Below are positions 26,968 through 35,727 of a stretch of DNA of 64,000 nucleotides, one piece after another. Origin of the DNA: Ardenticatenaceae bacterium (GTDB taxonomy: Bacteria > Chloroflexota > Anaerolineae > Promineifilales > Promineifilaceae). The stretch spans positions 53,049-117,048 of the forward strand of contig JASJCR010000004.1 in the NCBI GenBank assembly GCA_030065875.1, in the 5' to 3' direction. Under the pieces are notes generated by a model. The model saw nothing but the letters and a program-made list of their open reading frames with translations. It did not search any database and was not told where the DNA came from. Positions within the stretch are counted from its first letter, which is position 1. Each line of letters opens with the position of its first letter. The position numbers were made by a program, and so were the translations under genes.

Positions 26968-28974
26968 TCAAAATGCTAACTCAATCATCTGATGTCCGGT
27001 CAAACGATCAACCTGCAGCCGCACCTCTCCACTCTCGTTTTCAAATACCACTTGAGCACCCTCAGGAACCAACCTCGCCGCTACCACCGGGCTTTCAACC
27101 CGCAAACCAAGCTCAAGATCGTGCAGCGGAATGACATCCTCAATCACGTCAATGGTGTCGCTGCGGCGAATGGGAATATAGTGCAAAAGGTGCACGATCC
27201 AACTTTCCGTTCTGCCTTCTATTTGCCGTCTATTGATAGTGACCTGCAGCGTTGAAGGTCCGTTATGGGTCACCAGCGGCTGGCCCAGCAGGCGGCCGAG
27301 AGCACCGCGCACCATCGTCCGCACCCAGCGCGGCGCATTGTGCTGATACAGGCGAAAGATCGGATGGGCAAAGTAGATCACGTTTTGATGCTCGATCACC
27401 GCCGGATAAACCGCTTCGCCGGTCGAGGGGGCGTGCTTGTGAGACATAAAATGTTCGTGCGTGCGGTTAAAAAAGGGGCGCACGGCCGAGGCAACCACGG
27501 CCGCATTTTCTGCCGGCCGGGTTAAAGCACCCCGCAGATACATGACGTGCTCAGTGTGCGGCAGCTCCTCACCCAAAAATCCCTCTGGAATAACAAAATC
27601 AGGCTCAAAAGGAGCATCTCCTTCGAAATGCACACCAAAAAACTCCGGGAAGGTCTCTGAATTGGCCCGTAAACCGCCGCGATAAGAGGCGATGATTTTC
27701 CCTCCACCGGTTACAAATGTCTTTAACTTTTCAACGGCCGATTCAGTCAAACCAATCTCATCCGGGAGGATAATTACTCTGTACCGGCCAAATTCGCTGC
27801 TGGGGCTGATGAAATCGAACTGAAAACCATCGGCCACCAGAATCTGGTAAGCACCGGCCGTCGAACGAGGAATACGCTCGTGGGCGGTCGAAGCCGGCGA
27901 GCTTGTTTCATCGCCAAAAGCGGCCGGCAGCATGACCCCGATCTCCACCACGGGTGTCACGTTTTTGCACCACGGTTCTTTTGCCCTGACTTGTTCGTAC
28001 ACCTGACCCACCAGTTGGTAAGTCGCTTCATCAAGCACCCCGCTAGGGTGGAGTTGGTCCCCGATGCTGCACTGAGCGCCGAGGGCCAACATCTGAAAAC
28101 ACTCGTACTCCAGGGCTTCCTGATTTTTGAGGGAGTGAAAATCACCCCATTCCGTGTGAAATTTACCCGTCATACCCAAATACGGTTTGTCTAAGGTGCG
28201 AGCGTAACGGGCGGTAATGGGAAAGTGGGTGTAACCCCACTCACCGCTGGGGATCGATTCGATCTCCAATTGGGTATAGCAGTCAAGGGTGGGCACATTC
28301 GCCGGGCTGATGTGCCCTTCATTAAAGAAGATGGTGCACTCCGCATCAAACTGACGCACGTAGGCGGCCATCTCCCGCTTGAAGGTGTTGATGACCTGTA
28401 GGCCAAACCTTTCGCGATGGCTGCGATCGGCCGGGTTAAGGCCAATCGCTTTCATCTGGGCCATAGCCAACCGCGAACAATCGTTCAGTGGCTTCACGAT
28501 GTCGAACCAAAACCCGTCCACCGGCAGCAGCTCAAACATTTCCGCCACATGTGCCTTCAAAAAATCAAAATACGGCGAATTGACCAGCAGATTGTGGCGA
28601 AACCCCGCCTCAAAGGGGCCGGGACCCTGAATGCGGCCGTTTTCATCAACGGCCAGCCATTCGGGATGGCGCTGCGCGGTGAAATAATCCCACTGAATCG
28701 TCGTATAAATCGGCACCCGAATACCAACCGCGTGACACGCTTCGATTTGCTCCTTGAGTAGATTGCGCGTCAGATGCGGATGGCGCCGCTCCGGAAAGCG
28801 CTTGGTGTCAAAGTAAATGTACCCGTGATGGCAGCGGGCAAAACAGTTAATCGAATTGACGTGTGCTTCAGCCAGCGTTTGGGCAAACCGGCCGGGATCA
28901 AAATCCATCCCGACGCTTGTGATCTGCTGCGCGGTGTGAAAATCGAGGTGAACTTGGCGAAATGGTTGGGTCAT
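26968..28974 (-). CDS. putative glycoside hydrolase, GHL6 / GH151-like (copy A)
   Basis: A 668-residue protein without a signal peptide. The N-terminal 350 residues form a TIM-barrel-type domain of the GHL6 group: AHVNSINCFARCHHG (35-49), FPERRHPHLTRN, VPIYTTIQWDYFTAQRHPEW, LPVDGFWFDIVK, GMTGKFHTEWGDFHSLKN and CSIGDQLHPSG. A flavodoxin-like (beta-galactosidase trimerisation-type) domain follows at 370-520 (YRVIILPDEIGLTE), then a beta-rich tail. Some GHL6 proteins are GH151 alpha-L-fucosidases, so a fucosidase role is plausible but unproven. It is the last gene of the glycan locus on this strand and a paralog of the protein at 32134-34188. Confidence 0.85.
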   Translation of the reverse strand: MTQPFRQVHLDFHTAQQITSVGMDFDPGRFAQTLAEAHVNSINCFARCHHGYIYFDTKRFPERRHPHLTRNLLKEQIEACHAVGIRVPIYTTIQWDYFTAQRHPEWLAVDENGRIQGPGPFEAGFRHNLLVNSPYFDFLKAHVAEMFELLPVDGFWFDIVKPLNDCSRLAMAQMKAIGLNPADRSHRERFGLQVINTFKREMAAYVRQFDAECTIFFNEGHISPANVPTLDCYTQLEIESIPSGEWGYTHFPITARYARTLDKPYLGMTGKFHTEWGDFHSLKNQEALEYECFQMLALGAQCSIGDQLHPSGVLDEATYQLVGQVYEQVRAKEPWCKNVTPVVEIGVMLPAAFGDETSSPASTAHERIPRSTAGAYQILVADGFQFDFISPSSEFGRYRVIILPDEIGLTESAVEKLKTFVTGGGKIIASYRGGLRANSETFPEFFGVHFEGDAPFEPDFVIPEGFLGEELPHTEHVMYLRGALTRPAENAAVVASAVRPFFNRTHEHFMSHKHAPSTGEAVYPAVIEHQNVIYFAHPIFRLYQHNAPRWVRTMVRGALGRLLGQPLVTHNGPSTLQVTINRRQIEGRTESWIVHLLHYIPIRRSDTIDVIEDVIPLHDLELGLRVESPVVAARLVPEGAQVVFENESGEVRLQVDRLTGHQMIELAF

Positions 28975-29042
28975 CCTTTTTTCCTTTTTAATTTGTAAAC
29001 CTTACAAAGCTGCGGTGGATCGTCAATGACCTGTCATGGCTG

Positions 29043-29085
29043 AGGATGGAACCGATGTAGGGGCTTGGCTAGCCAAGCCCTTACA
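29043..29085. repeat. GTAGGG-capped palindromic repeat, copy 2
   Basis: AGGATGGAACCGATGTAGG leads into the perfect 20-base palindrome GGGCTTGGCTAGCCAAGCCC (29061-29080). Both leader and palindrome match 5326-5366. Confidence 0.7.
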
Positions 29086-29098
29086 AATGTTGACAAGA

Positions 29099-30046
29099 TC
29101 ATATGCGGTTAAAGCACATCGCCAGCAGCTCATCTATAGTCGAAAATGCCAGACACTGCACCGTATCAGCCCCACCGTAATAGATTTTGACCTCCCCATT
29201 TTCTTCAGCAATCACCCCGGCCGTAAACACCACGGACGGGGTTTGACCAATCAGTTCAAACGGCTCAATCGGCCGTAAAATTGGTTTTTCGCAGCAGGCG
29301 ATAATCCTGGAAGGGTCCGCCAGATCGTGCAGGCAAACCCCTAGTTGGTAGACATAATGTGATTTGCACTGGGTTCGCACCCCATGAAAAATATTTAACC
29401 ACCCTTTCTCTGTCTTGATTGGTGGGGCACCAGCCCCAACTTTGGCCCAGGCCCAGCTAATATCGCTGGTCCTCATGACGCAGGTGCTCTGCCCCCAGTG
29501 AATCAAATCGGGCGAGTAAGAGAGCCACATATCCCCGCCGTCCCAGCTGGTCATCGGCCGGTCGAGACGAGCAAACAGCCCGTTGATCTTCTCGGGGAAC
29601 AGCGCCCCGTTGCGATTACCAGGATCAGATACAAACCCCATCCACTCAAATTGTTCCCAATCTTGGGTCTGAAACAGGCTGATGCGGCAGTCGTACTCAC
29701 TGTGACAGGCGTGCATGATGTAGTAGCGGTCCCCGATCTGGGTGATCCGCGGATCGTAGTAATTGATCGAGGCGTATTTTTGCCAGACAGGATGATCGAT
29801 CGGCATGTCGATCGGCTTTTCTCGCGGAGTAAAGTTTATCCCGTCCTCACTCTCGGTAATCCAGAAATATGGTTTGAGACCGATATCCTCCAGGCGGCAA
29901 AGCATCAGGTATTTGCCGTTATATTTGGTGATGCCCGAGTTAAAGCAGTGGGCGATGTGAAATTCTTCGGGAAAATCACCGGCCGTCAAGATCGGGTTGT
30001 TTTCATATCGTTGAATTAAATCTCGACCAGCATAAATCTCCATCAT
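29099..30046 (-). CDS. GH130-family glycoside phosphorylase/hydrolase
   Basis: A 315-residue five-bladed beta-propeller enzyme without a signal peptide. The opening RYENNPILTAGDFP and the pattern FNSGITKYNGKYLMLCRLED, YYDPRITQIGDRYYIMHAC and FPEKINGLFARLDRP are GH130 features; YDPRI contains the family's conserved catalytic Asp. GH130 members cleave beta-mannosides, most by phosphorolysis to mannose 1-phosphate, using His/Arg residues to hold phosphate. Which linkage it cleaves cannot be read here. A second ATG (30043) directly follows the first. It lies between GH5 and GHL6 genes on the same strand, fitting intracellular breakdown of imported oligosaccharides. Confidence 0.88.
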   Translation of the reverse strand: MMEIYAGRDLIQRYENNPILTAGDFPEEFHIAHCFNSGITKYNGKYLMLCRLEDIGLKPYFWITESEDGINFTPREKPIDMPIDHPVWQKYASINYYDPRITQIGDRYYIMHACHSEYDCRISLFQTQDWEQFEWMGFVSDPGNRNGALFPEKINGLFARLDRPMTSWDGGDMWLSYSPDLIHWGQSTCVMRTSDISWAWAKVGAGAPPIKTEKGWLNIFHGVRTQCKSHYVYQLGVCLHDLADPSRIIACCEKPILRPIEPFELIGQTPSVVFTAGVIAEENGEVKIYYGGADTVQCLAFSTIDELLAMCFNRI

Positions 30047-30136
30047 CTTTCTCCTGCACGTTTGTGTGTTTCGAGAACGTGCGATTTTCTATGTTTAAGA
30101 TCGATCCTCCACCAGGAAGATCACGAATCTCTTTTT

Positions 30137-30160
30137 GTAGGGCCGCAGCATGCTGCGGCC
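30137..30160. repeat. 20-bp perfect palindrome GGCCGCAGCATGCTGCGGCC
   Basis: The palindrome (30141-30160) is preceded by TTTTTGTAG, as in other GTAGGG-capped repeats. It lies between the GH130 and GH5 genes and may act as a terminator read from the minus strand. Confidence 0.6.
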
Positions 30161-30183
30161 AAAGAAAACATATCGTTCAAAAG

Positions 30184-31176
30184 CTAAAAACGACGCAACA
30201 AATCCAGCAGCCGGCGATCCAGCTTGTGCCCGTACCAATCTTCGTAGTCGACATCGAGACGGCCGGAGTTCAGAATGCCAAAATCACCGCGCAAATTCCA
30301 CAGCGCAAACCCGATTCCCGCCTCAGTCAAAATCTCGAGCACGTCTTCAAGCCAGGTTAAGGCCACGGTATGTGAGGTGTGGTTAAATGTTCCACCCTCG
30401 CCACAGTGCACCCCAACCCCCTCTTTGGCCAGTTCAATCCACGGCGCATAATGTTTTTCCAGACGCTGCCGATTCCATACCTCACCATCAGACATGCGCC
30501 CTGGCCAATCGGGTGCTTCCCAGCCATCGCTGCCCTTAATCCAGGCCGCTTTGTAATGGGTCAGATTGATCGGTTGGTAAGCGCGGGTACTCTGTACCAC
30601 CTCCAGGTCGTGGAATTCCGGGCAGGGTTCATTCCCATACGTCAGGCCATCCACAAAAATTAACCGCTTTGAATCGATGGCCCGAATGGCGGCGACTGTT
30701 GACCGAACGACGCGTTCATAATCTTGACGCGACATCTGCGAGTTAACGACACCGGGCTCGTTGATCAAATTAAAGCTCAGTTGGGCGGACGCGATTTCTT
30801 TGTACCGCCTGGCAAACAGCTCCCAGTGATAAATAAAAGCGTCAAGCGCGGCCGGACTTTGCCACAGGTTGAACGCCGGATCAATTTCCCGGTTGACGCA
30901 GTAGCCGGGCCCGTGATGGAAATTGAGGTTGATATGAATGTCGTATTTTTCCCCCAGTTGAATGGCCCAGTCTATATTCTCGATTTTCGCTTCATCCACC
31001 TGATAGACATCGTGTGCGGCCGTCCACAGGGTATAGTTGGCCGGAAGGCGAGCAAAATCAAACCCCCAATCAGCCATCCAGCGAAAATCATCTTCCCGAA
31101 AATCACCGGTGGTGTGCGACCAACCGCCCATCTCTAACAGGTTAAAGCCCCGCCAGCGGGGAATCTGTACTTTCAT
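30184..31176 (-). CDS. glycoside hydrolase family 5-like endoglycosidase
   Basis: A 330-residue (beta/alpha)8-barrel enzyme without a signal peptide, so presumably cytoplasmic. The start MKVQIPRWRGFNLLEM contains the GFNL barrel strand. The acid/base Glu140 lies in SFNLINEPG and the nucleophile Glu260 in VGVHCGEGG; HINLNFHHGPGY holds the conserved histidines of clan A. Family members cleave beta-1,4-glucans, mannans and related chains or short glycosides. Lack of a secretion signal and its place next to GH130 favour action on imported oligosaccharides. Confidence 0.87.
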   Translation of the reverse strand: MKVQIPRWRGFNLLEMGGWSHTTGDFREDDFRWMADWGFDFARLPANYTLWTAAHDVYQVDEAKIENIDWAIQLGEKYDIHINLNFHHGPGYCVNREIDPAFNLWQSPAALDAFIYHWELFARRYKEIASAQLSFNLINEPGVVNSQMSRQDYERVVRSTVAAIRAIDSKRLIFVDGLTYGNEPCPEFHDLEVVQSTRAYQPINLTHYKAAWIKGSDGWEAPDWPGRMSDGEVWNRQRLEKHYAPWIELAKEGVGVHCGEGGTFNHTSHTVALTWLEDVLEILTEAGIGFALWNLRGDFGILNSGRLDVDYEDWYGHKLDRRLLDLLRRF

Positions 31177-31183
31177 GATATTT

Positions 31184-31328
31184 TTAAGTGGTTTAGGTAA
31201 GTTACAAAAAGTTTTCTGAGGAAGGTGTCCGCAGATTACGCAGATGGCCGCAGATTTTTCTCTGTAATCTGCGAAAATCTGCGTAATCTGTGGACAGTTA
31301 TTTTAGAAAAGATTTTTTAAACCACATA
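31184..31328. repeat. AATCTGCG palindromic element, copy A (complete)
   Basis: The ends are TTTAAGTGGTTTA (31184-31196) and TTAAACCACAT (31318-31328), forming terminal inverted repeats. Inside, TCCGCAGATTACGCAGAT (31228-31245) pairs with ATCTGCGTAATCTGTGGA (31278-31295) with one mismatch. It fills much of the 288-base gap between the GH5 and alpha/beta-hydrolase genes. Confidence 0.75.
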
Positions 31329-31464
31329 AAAAAAAGCTCTTCAAAAATAATTTTTCCGCAGACCCCGTAGAGGTGAACCAAAGGTTCGCAGATTAAAAGA
31401 GAAAATAAGAGACAATCCGTGCTATCTGCGTCTGGAAATTAATCGTGATCCAATTAATCAACCG

Positions 31465-32127
31465 CTAATCGACACAGCTTTGAATCACGGCAAATAAAGC
31501 GTTGGCCTCTTCCCCCGCCGGTAAATCATGCCCACCGGCATAGGAGAAAAACTGTGAGCCATGCGCTTTAATGTCGAGAAAAAAGCGGCGGGCGGACCGT
31601 TTTCTGGACCTCTTATCCGCCTCTCCACAGCCAATTACCCAGCGAATCTTTTGATACCCATCTACTGCCTTTTGCCGCAGCACATCTTGAATTTCCGGCT
31701 TATCCCAGGGATTGTTTGAAAACCACTTTTCCTCCAGCATCATGCCGAAACTCTCCCCCTCCGGGTTGGTCCAGCAGCCGGCCGCCAAACAAATGGCGCT
31801 CTTAACCAGGTGCGGATGCCTGAGGCTAAAACGGTGGGCAAACTGCGCCCCACCGGAAAACCCCACCAAAACGACTTTTCCGGCGCAGTGACCGGTCTGG
31901 CGGTGATGATCTAGAAGGGCGATCAGCTCCGCATCGGCCGCCGGTAGGAGAAATTGATATGGGGTTTTAAACGTCGGAAACAGAAAAACGCTGTCCGGAA
32001 AAGTGCCTCGGCCGACATGCGTTTCTACATACGCTCTCATCGAAGCCCCGGTGGCATCGGTTCCATGCACAAATACAACCGGTATGGCGCTGGCGGAGAT
32101 GCGAAAGGTGAAGTCGATATTTATCAT
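31465..32127 (-). CDS. alpha/beta hydrolase (feruloyl/acetyl-esterase-like)
   Basis: A 220-residue cytosolic hydrolase. The first strand and oxyanion region is VVFVHGTDATGASM (17-30), the nucleophile elbow is GFSGG with Ser91, an acidic candidate is Asp171 in GCGEADKR, and the catalytic His200 is in AGGHDLP. The size and pattern resemble small esterases of the PHB-depolymerase/feruloyl-esterase group. Only six bases separate it from the GHL6 gene transcribed just before it, so it is probably translated from the same mRNA. Inferred role: removal of acyl side groups from the imported glycan. Confidence 0.8.
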   Translation of the reverse strand: MINIDFTFRISASAIPVVFVHGTDATGASMRAYVETHVGRGTFPDSVFLFPTFKTPYQFLLPAADAELIALLDHHRQTGHCAGKVVLVGFSGGAQFAHRFSLRHPHLVKSAICLAAGCWTNPEGESFGMMLEEKWFSNNPWDKPEIQDVLRQKAVDGYQKIRWVIGCGEADKRSRKRSARRFFLDIKAHGSQFFSYAGGHDLPAGEEANALFAVIQSCVD

Positions 32128-32133
32128 GCCGAT

Positions 32134-34188
32134 TTACTGAAAAGCGATCTCCACCATTTGATGGCCGTTGACGCGTGGAACCACAAAATGCACCACGCCC
32201 GGATCACTCGTATACGGCACCATTTCTTCCTGGGGCACCAGCTGAATTCGCCTCACTCGCTGGGGGACCCGTACGTCTACCGCCACGTCGTGGAGGGGGA
32301 TGACATCCTCGATGATGTCAAACTCCTGCCCCCGTCGCTCAGGCACGTAATGGATCAAATGAAGCACCTGCCGGTTCTCGGCCGGCTGCTCATTCAGGGT
32401 CACAATCGCCGTGGAGGGAGCGCTGGTTTTGACCAGCGGCTCACCCATCAACATCCGTACGGCGTTGATAAAAATCTGCTTGCACCAGCGCGGTGCTTTA
32501 TCGTAATACATGGTAAAAATCGGGTGGGCAAAGTAAATCATCCCGTTATGGTGCACCACGGCCGGTGATCCTTTCTGCCCGGAAGAAGGGGTCTGCTGAT
32601 GGGAGCAAAAATGCTTGTAGCGACGGTCAAAATAGCTTTGGGTGTTAAAAAGGAGCACCTCAGCCTCATCCTGCGCCGTCACGTCCATCCCTCGAGCGTA
32701 CATCACATATTCGGTCGGCCGCAGACCGCGGCCGATCTCCCCTTCCGGAACGATGTACTGAGCATACGGATTGGCGGGCAAATTTTCGCCGCGCACGAAA
32801 TCCCCCTTCTCGTCCACCGGACCATCGCTGCGTTTTTTGATCCCGTCCAATCGAAAATCCCCTTTATGCTCGTCCATCCCCGCTTCAAACGAGGCGATGA
32901 GCTTGCCCCCCTGAGCCAGATAGGTGCTGAGCCGCGCGGCCGTTTGCTCCGACAGCGGGTAACTGTCGGGCAGAACCAGCAGCCCATAGTCGGAAAAATC
33001 GCCTGCGCTGTCGATCACGTCGAACTGGTAATCCGCTTCCAGCAGCATGCGCACGACCCCGGTCAAGGGTGCGGTGTGATCGAGCGAATGCTGGATCAGC
33101 TCAAACTCTTCGGTGGTCAAAACGCCGATTTCAGAAAGGGCTCTGGCTCCTTCACACCACGGTTCTTTCTCCGCCACCTGGGCAAAAACGTCGCCAATGA
33201 GTTCATAGGTGACCGGATCGATTTTGCCGGAGGGATGCAGCTGGTCCCCCACCGAGCACTTGCCGTTCACCGCCAGCGATTGGAAGCAGTCAAATTCAAG
33301 GGCCGCCCGGTTTTTAAAGGAGTGAAAATCACCCCAGGCGGTGTGGAATTTACCGGTCATCCCCACGATCTCTTTGCCGAGATTGCGGGCGTAGCGCGCC
33401 GTGGTCTGGAAATAAGGATAGGGCCACCACGGTGTGCTGGAAAGTGATTCCAAATCAAAGTGGGTAAACGCCTGAGAGGCCCGACGATGAAGGGGCCAGA
33501 TGTGCCCGGAGTTGTAGTAAATTAGACAGCTGCGATCCAGCTTCCGAATAAAAGACGATAGGTCGTGCATGTACTCGGTCACCATGCGATCGGCAAAGAG
33601 GTGGCGATCGCGCTCCCGACGGGGATCGAGCCCCTGTTTTTCCATATCCTCCCAACAGCAGGGGCAGCTGCAGTCACGCGGCGCGATGATATCCAGCCAC
33701 AGCCCGTCAACCGGCATCAGCTCAAACAGCTCGGCGATATGTGCCTGGAGAAATTCGGCGTAGGGGGTGTTGAGGCAGAGCGTTTTCCGAAAGTCCGGCG
33801 TGTACATCAGACCTCCGGCCGGCCGCCCATCCGGCTCGATTAAACGCCACTCAGGGTGCTTTTGGGCGGTGAAATAATCAAGCTGCAGCGAAACGTAAAT
33901 CGGGACCCGAATATCCCGCCGGTGACACGCCTCGATCTGCAGCGGCAGCAAATTTTGGGTCAGGTGTGGGTGGCGCCGTTCCGGAAACCGGTCCGACTCA
34001 TAATACATCCAGCCGTGATGGCACCGGGCAAAACAGTTGATTGAGTTGACGTGTGCTTTGTGCAGAGTCTCGGCAAATTCATCCGGGTCAAATTGATGGC
34101 CGATATCCGGAATAAATTCACTGGTGTGAAAATCCAGGTGAATTTGGCGAAACCGCTGCTTCGGCGGTGAAGATTGATGTGATTCCAT
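32134..34188 (-). CDS. putative glycoside hydrolase, GHL6 / GH151-like (copy B)
   Basis: A 684-residue paralog of the protein at 26968-28974, with the same landmarks: AHVNSINCFARCHHGWMYY, FPERRHPHLTQN, VPIYVSLQLDYFTAQKHPEW, MPVDGLWLDIIAPRDCSCPC, GMTGKFHTAWGDFHSFKN and CSVGDQLHPSG. It carries a Cys cluster (CSCPCCW, near residue 172) that copy A lacks, and an insertion near residues 440-470. The flavodoxin-like middle domain and beta tail are conserved. Alpha-L-fucosidase or a related exo-glycosidase is the most likely activity by family. The two copies differ enough to suggest two linkages or sugars. Confidence 0.85.
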   Translation of the reverse strand: MESHQSSPPKQRFRQIHLDFHTSEFIPDIGHQFDPDEFAETLHKAHVNSINCFARCHHGWMYYESDRFPERRHPHLTQNLLPLQIEACHRRDIRVPIYVSLQLDYFTAQKHPEWRLIEPDGRPAGGLMYTPDFRKTLCLNTPYAEFLQAHIAELFELMPVDGLWLDIIAPRDCSCPCCWEDMEKQGLDPRRERDRHLFADRMVTEYMHDLSSFIRKLDRSCLIYYNSGHIWPLHRRASQAFTHFDLESLSSTPWWPYPYFQTTARYARNLGKEIVGMTGKFHTAWGDFHSFKNRAALEFDCFQSLAVNGKCSVGDQLHPSGKIDPVTYELIGDVFAQVAEKEPWCEGARALSEIGVLTTEEFELIQHSLDHTAPLTGVVRMLLEADYQFDVIDSAGDFSDYGLLVLPDSYPLSEQTAARLSTYLAQGGKLIASFEAGMDEHKGDFRLDGIKKRSDGPVDEKGDFVRGENLPANPYAQYIVPEGEIGRGLRPTEYVMYARGMDVTAQDEAEVLLFNTQSYFDRRYKHFCSHQQTPSSGQKGSPAVVHHNGMIYFAHPIFTMYYDKAPRWCKQIFINAVRMLMGEPLVKTSAPSTAIVTLNEQPAENRQVLHLIHYVPERRGQEFDIIEDVIPLHDVAVDVRVPQRVRRIQLVPQEEMVPYTSDPGVVHFVVPRVNGHQMVEIAFQ

Positions 34189-34234
34189 TAGTTTTCCTCT
34201 GCTTATTCAACAACCTCAACCCTGTCGGCCGATC

Positions 34235-35641
34235 TCAATATTCAGCCGTTTTAAAGCGGGCGCTGAATGCCGCCTGCTGCAGCCGCTGAATCAGCAGCTT
34301 GCGCAGCTCTCCAAGAGCCTCCTGATAGGTCGGATCAGCCGCGACATCCTTAATTTCGTGGCGGTCAACATCTCGATCAAAAAGAGCTTCACGACCGTCG
34401 GCCGCGCAGTGATAGGTGAATCTTGCCGTCTTGAGCGTGGCGCTTCGATCCCGGCCGAACGGCTGGAAAAATTCGATGAGGGCGCTCTCTTTATGCTCCT
34501 GTACCTGGCCTTCCAGCAGCGACTTAAGCGATTTCCCCTGCACAAATTCCGGGATCTGAACGCCGCAGAATTCAAGGATGGTTGGCACGATATCGACCCC
34601 TTCCACCAGCGAGTCGATCAACCGATTTTGGGGCAGGCGGCCGGGAAACCTCATGATCAACGGCACGTTGGTGACGCAGTCAAAGCCGGGCATCCCTTTC
34701 TGAATCCGGCCGTGATCTCCCAGAAACTCCCCATGATCGCTGGTAAAAATCACCAGCGTCCGGCCGCTCAGTCCGGATTGTTCCAGCGTTTGCAAAATCC
34801 GGCCGATCTGGTCGTCGACATGGGCGGCCAGCGCGTGATAGTAGGCGATCATTTGCCGGTATTCTTCTGCACCAAATCCGGCCAGCTCCGGCACGGGCGC
34901 CTCATCTGGTCCCCTGACCGGCAGCGGAAATTGTTGGGGATCAAACAGCTCGACAAAGCGCGGTGGGGGATTGATGGGCGGGTGCGGCGCGTAAAAACCG
35001 GCGATGGCCAAAAACGGCCGGTCCCCAATCCCCTCTAAAAAGCGGCACGTTTCGCTGGCCACAAAAGCGGTGTGGCTGAGCTGCTCATCGGCCGCAAACA
35101 GGTACGGTTCGTGGGTGTTACGCGGGGTGTCAGAGTAGTTGGGCAGCCCCATCCCTTCCGCTTCCGGGGGGAGAGCGGTGCGTACGTGGGGCAGCTGCTC
35201 GGGGGCCACCATTTCCACCCACTTGGTGTAAGCATCGTCATAGCAGCCCGGCTCATCCGACAAAATAAAGGTGTCAAAGCCGTAATCTGAGGTGGGGTTG
35301 CGATGATCTCGTCGGGAATGTGGGTCAAAGTGCAGCTTTCCCAGTTGAGCAGTGTGATACCCGTACGGTTTCACCAGGGTGTGCAGGGCGGCCGCGTCTT
35401 CCGGAAAAGGAATCCCGTTGGTGCCGATTCCCAACGAGGCGCAGTACCGGCCGGTCAGAAAACTCATGCGGCTGGGCATACAAATCGGGTTTTGCACGTA
35501 ATAATTGGAAAATCGCACCCCTTCCTGCGCCAGCTGGTCGAGATTGGGGGAAACGGCCAGTGGATTGCCCATACAGCGCAGCGTGTCCAGCCGCTGCTGA
35601 TCAGTGTACAGGATAAGCACATTGGGTCTCTGATATTGCAT
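34235..35641 (-). CDS. type I sulfatase (formylglycine, Cys type)
   Basis: A 468-residue sulfatase without a signal peptide. The activation motif is ICMPSRMSFLTGR, with Cys54 to be converted to formylglycine and Arg58 in the C-x-P-S-R core. Metal ligands are Asp14/Gln15 (LYTDQQRLDT) at the start and the later TSDHGEFLGDHG pair. It is a member of the alkaline-phosphatase superfamily that hydrolyses sulfate esters, in this setting most likely from a carbohydrate. The maturation enzyme (FGE or anaerobic SME) is not in the window. Its presence in this locus points to a sulfated glycan. Confidence 0.92.
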   Translation of the reverse strand: MQYQRPNVLILYTDQQRLDTLRCMGNPLAVSPNLDQLAQEGVRFSNYYVQNPICMPSRMSFLTGRYCASLGIGTNGIPFPEDAAALHTLVKPYGYHTAQLGKLHFDPHSRRDHRNPTSDYGFDTFILSDEPGCYDDAYTKWVEMVAPEQLPHVRTALPPEAEGMGLPNYSDTPRNTHEPYLFAADEQLSHTAFVASETCRFLEGIGDRPFLAIAGFYAPHPPINPPPRFVELFDPQQFPLPVRGPDEAPVPELAGFGAEEYRQMIAYYHALAAHVDDQIGRILQTLEQSGLSGRTLVIFTSDHGEFLGDHGRIQKGMPGFDCVTNVPLIMRFPGRLPQNRLIDSLVEGVDIVPTILEFCGVQIPEFVQGKSLKSLLEGQVQEHKESALIEFFQPFGRDRSATLKTARFTYHCAADGREALFDRDVDRHEIKDVAADPTYQEALGELRKLLIQRLQQAAFSARFKTAEY

Positions 35642-35727
35642 ATTGGGTGGTCGGGCAGATCGGACAATTTAGCTCGGCCGATCTGCCCGAATTAGAATCT
35701 CTCTTCACTGAGGAAATCCCCAGCAAT

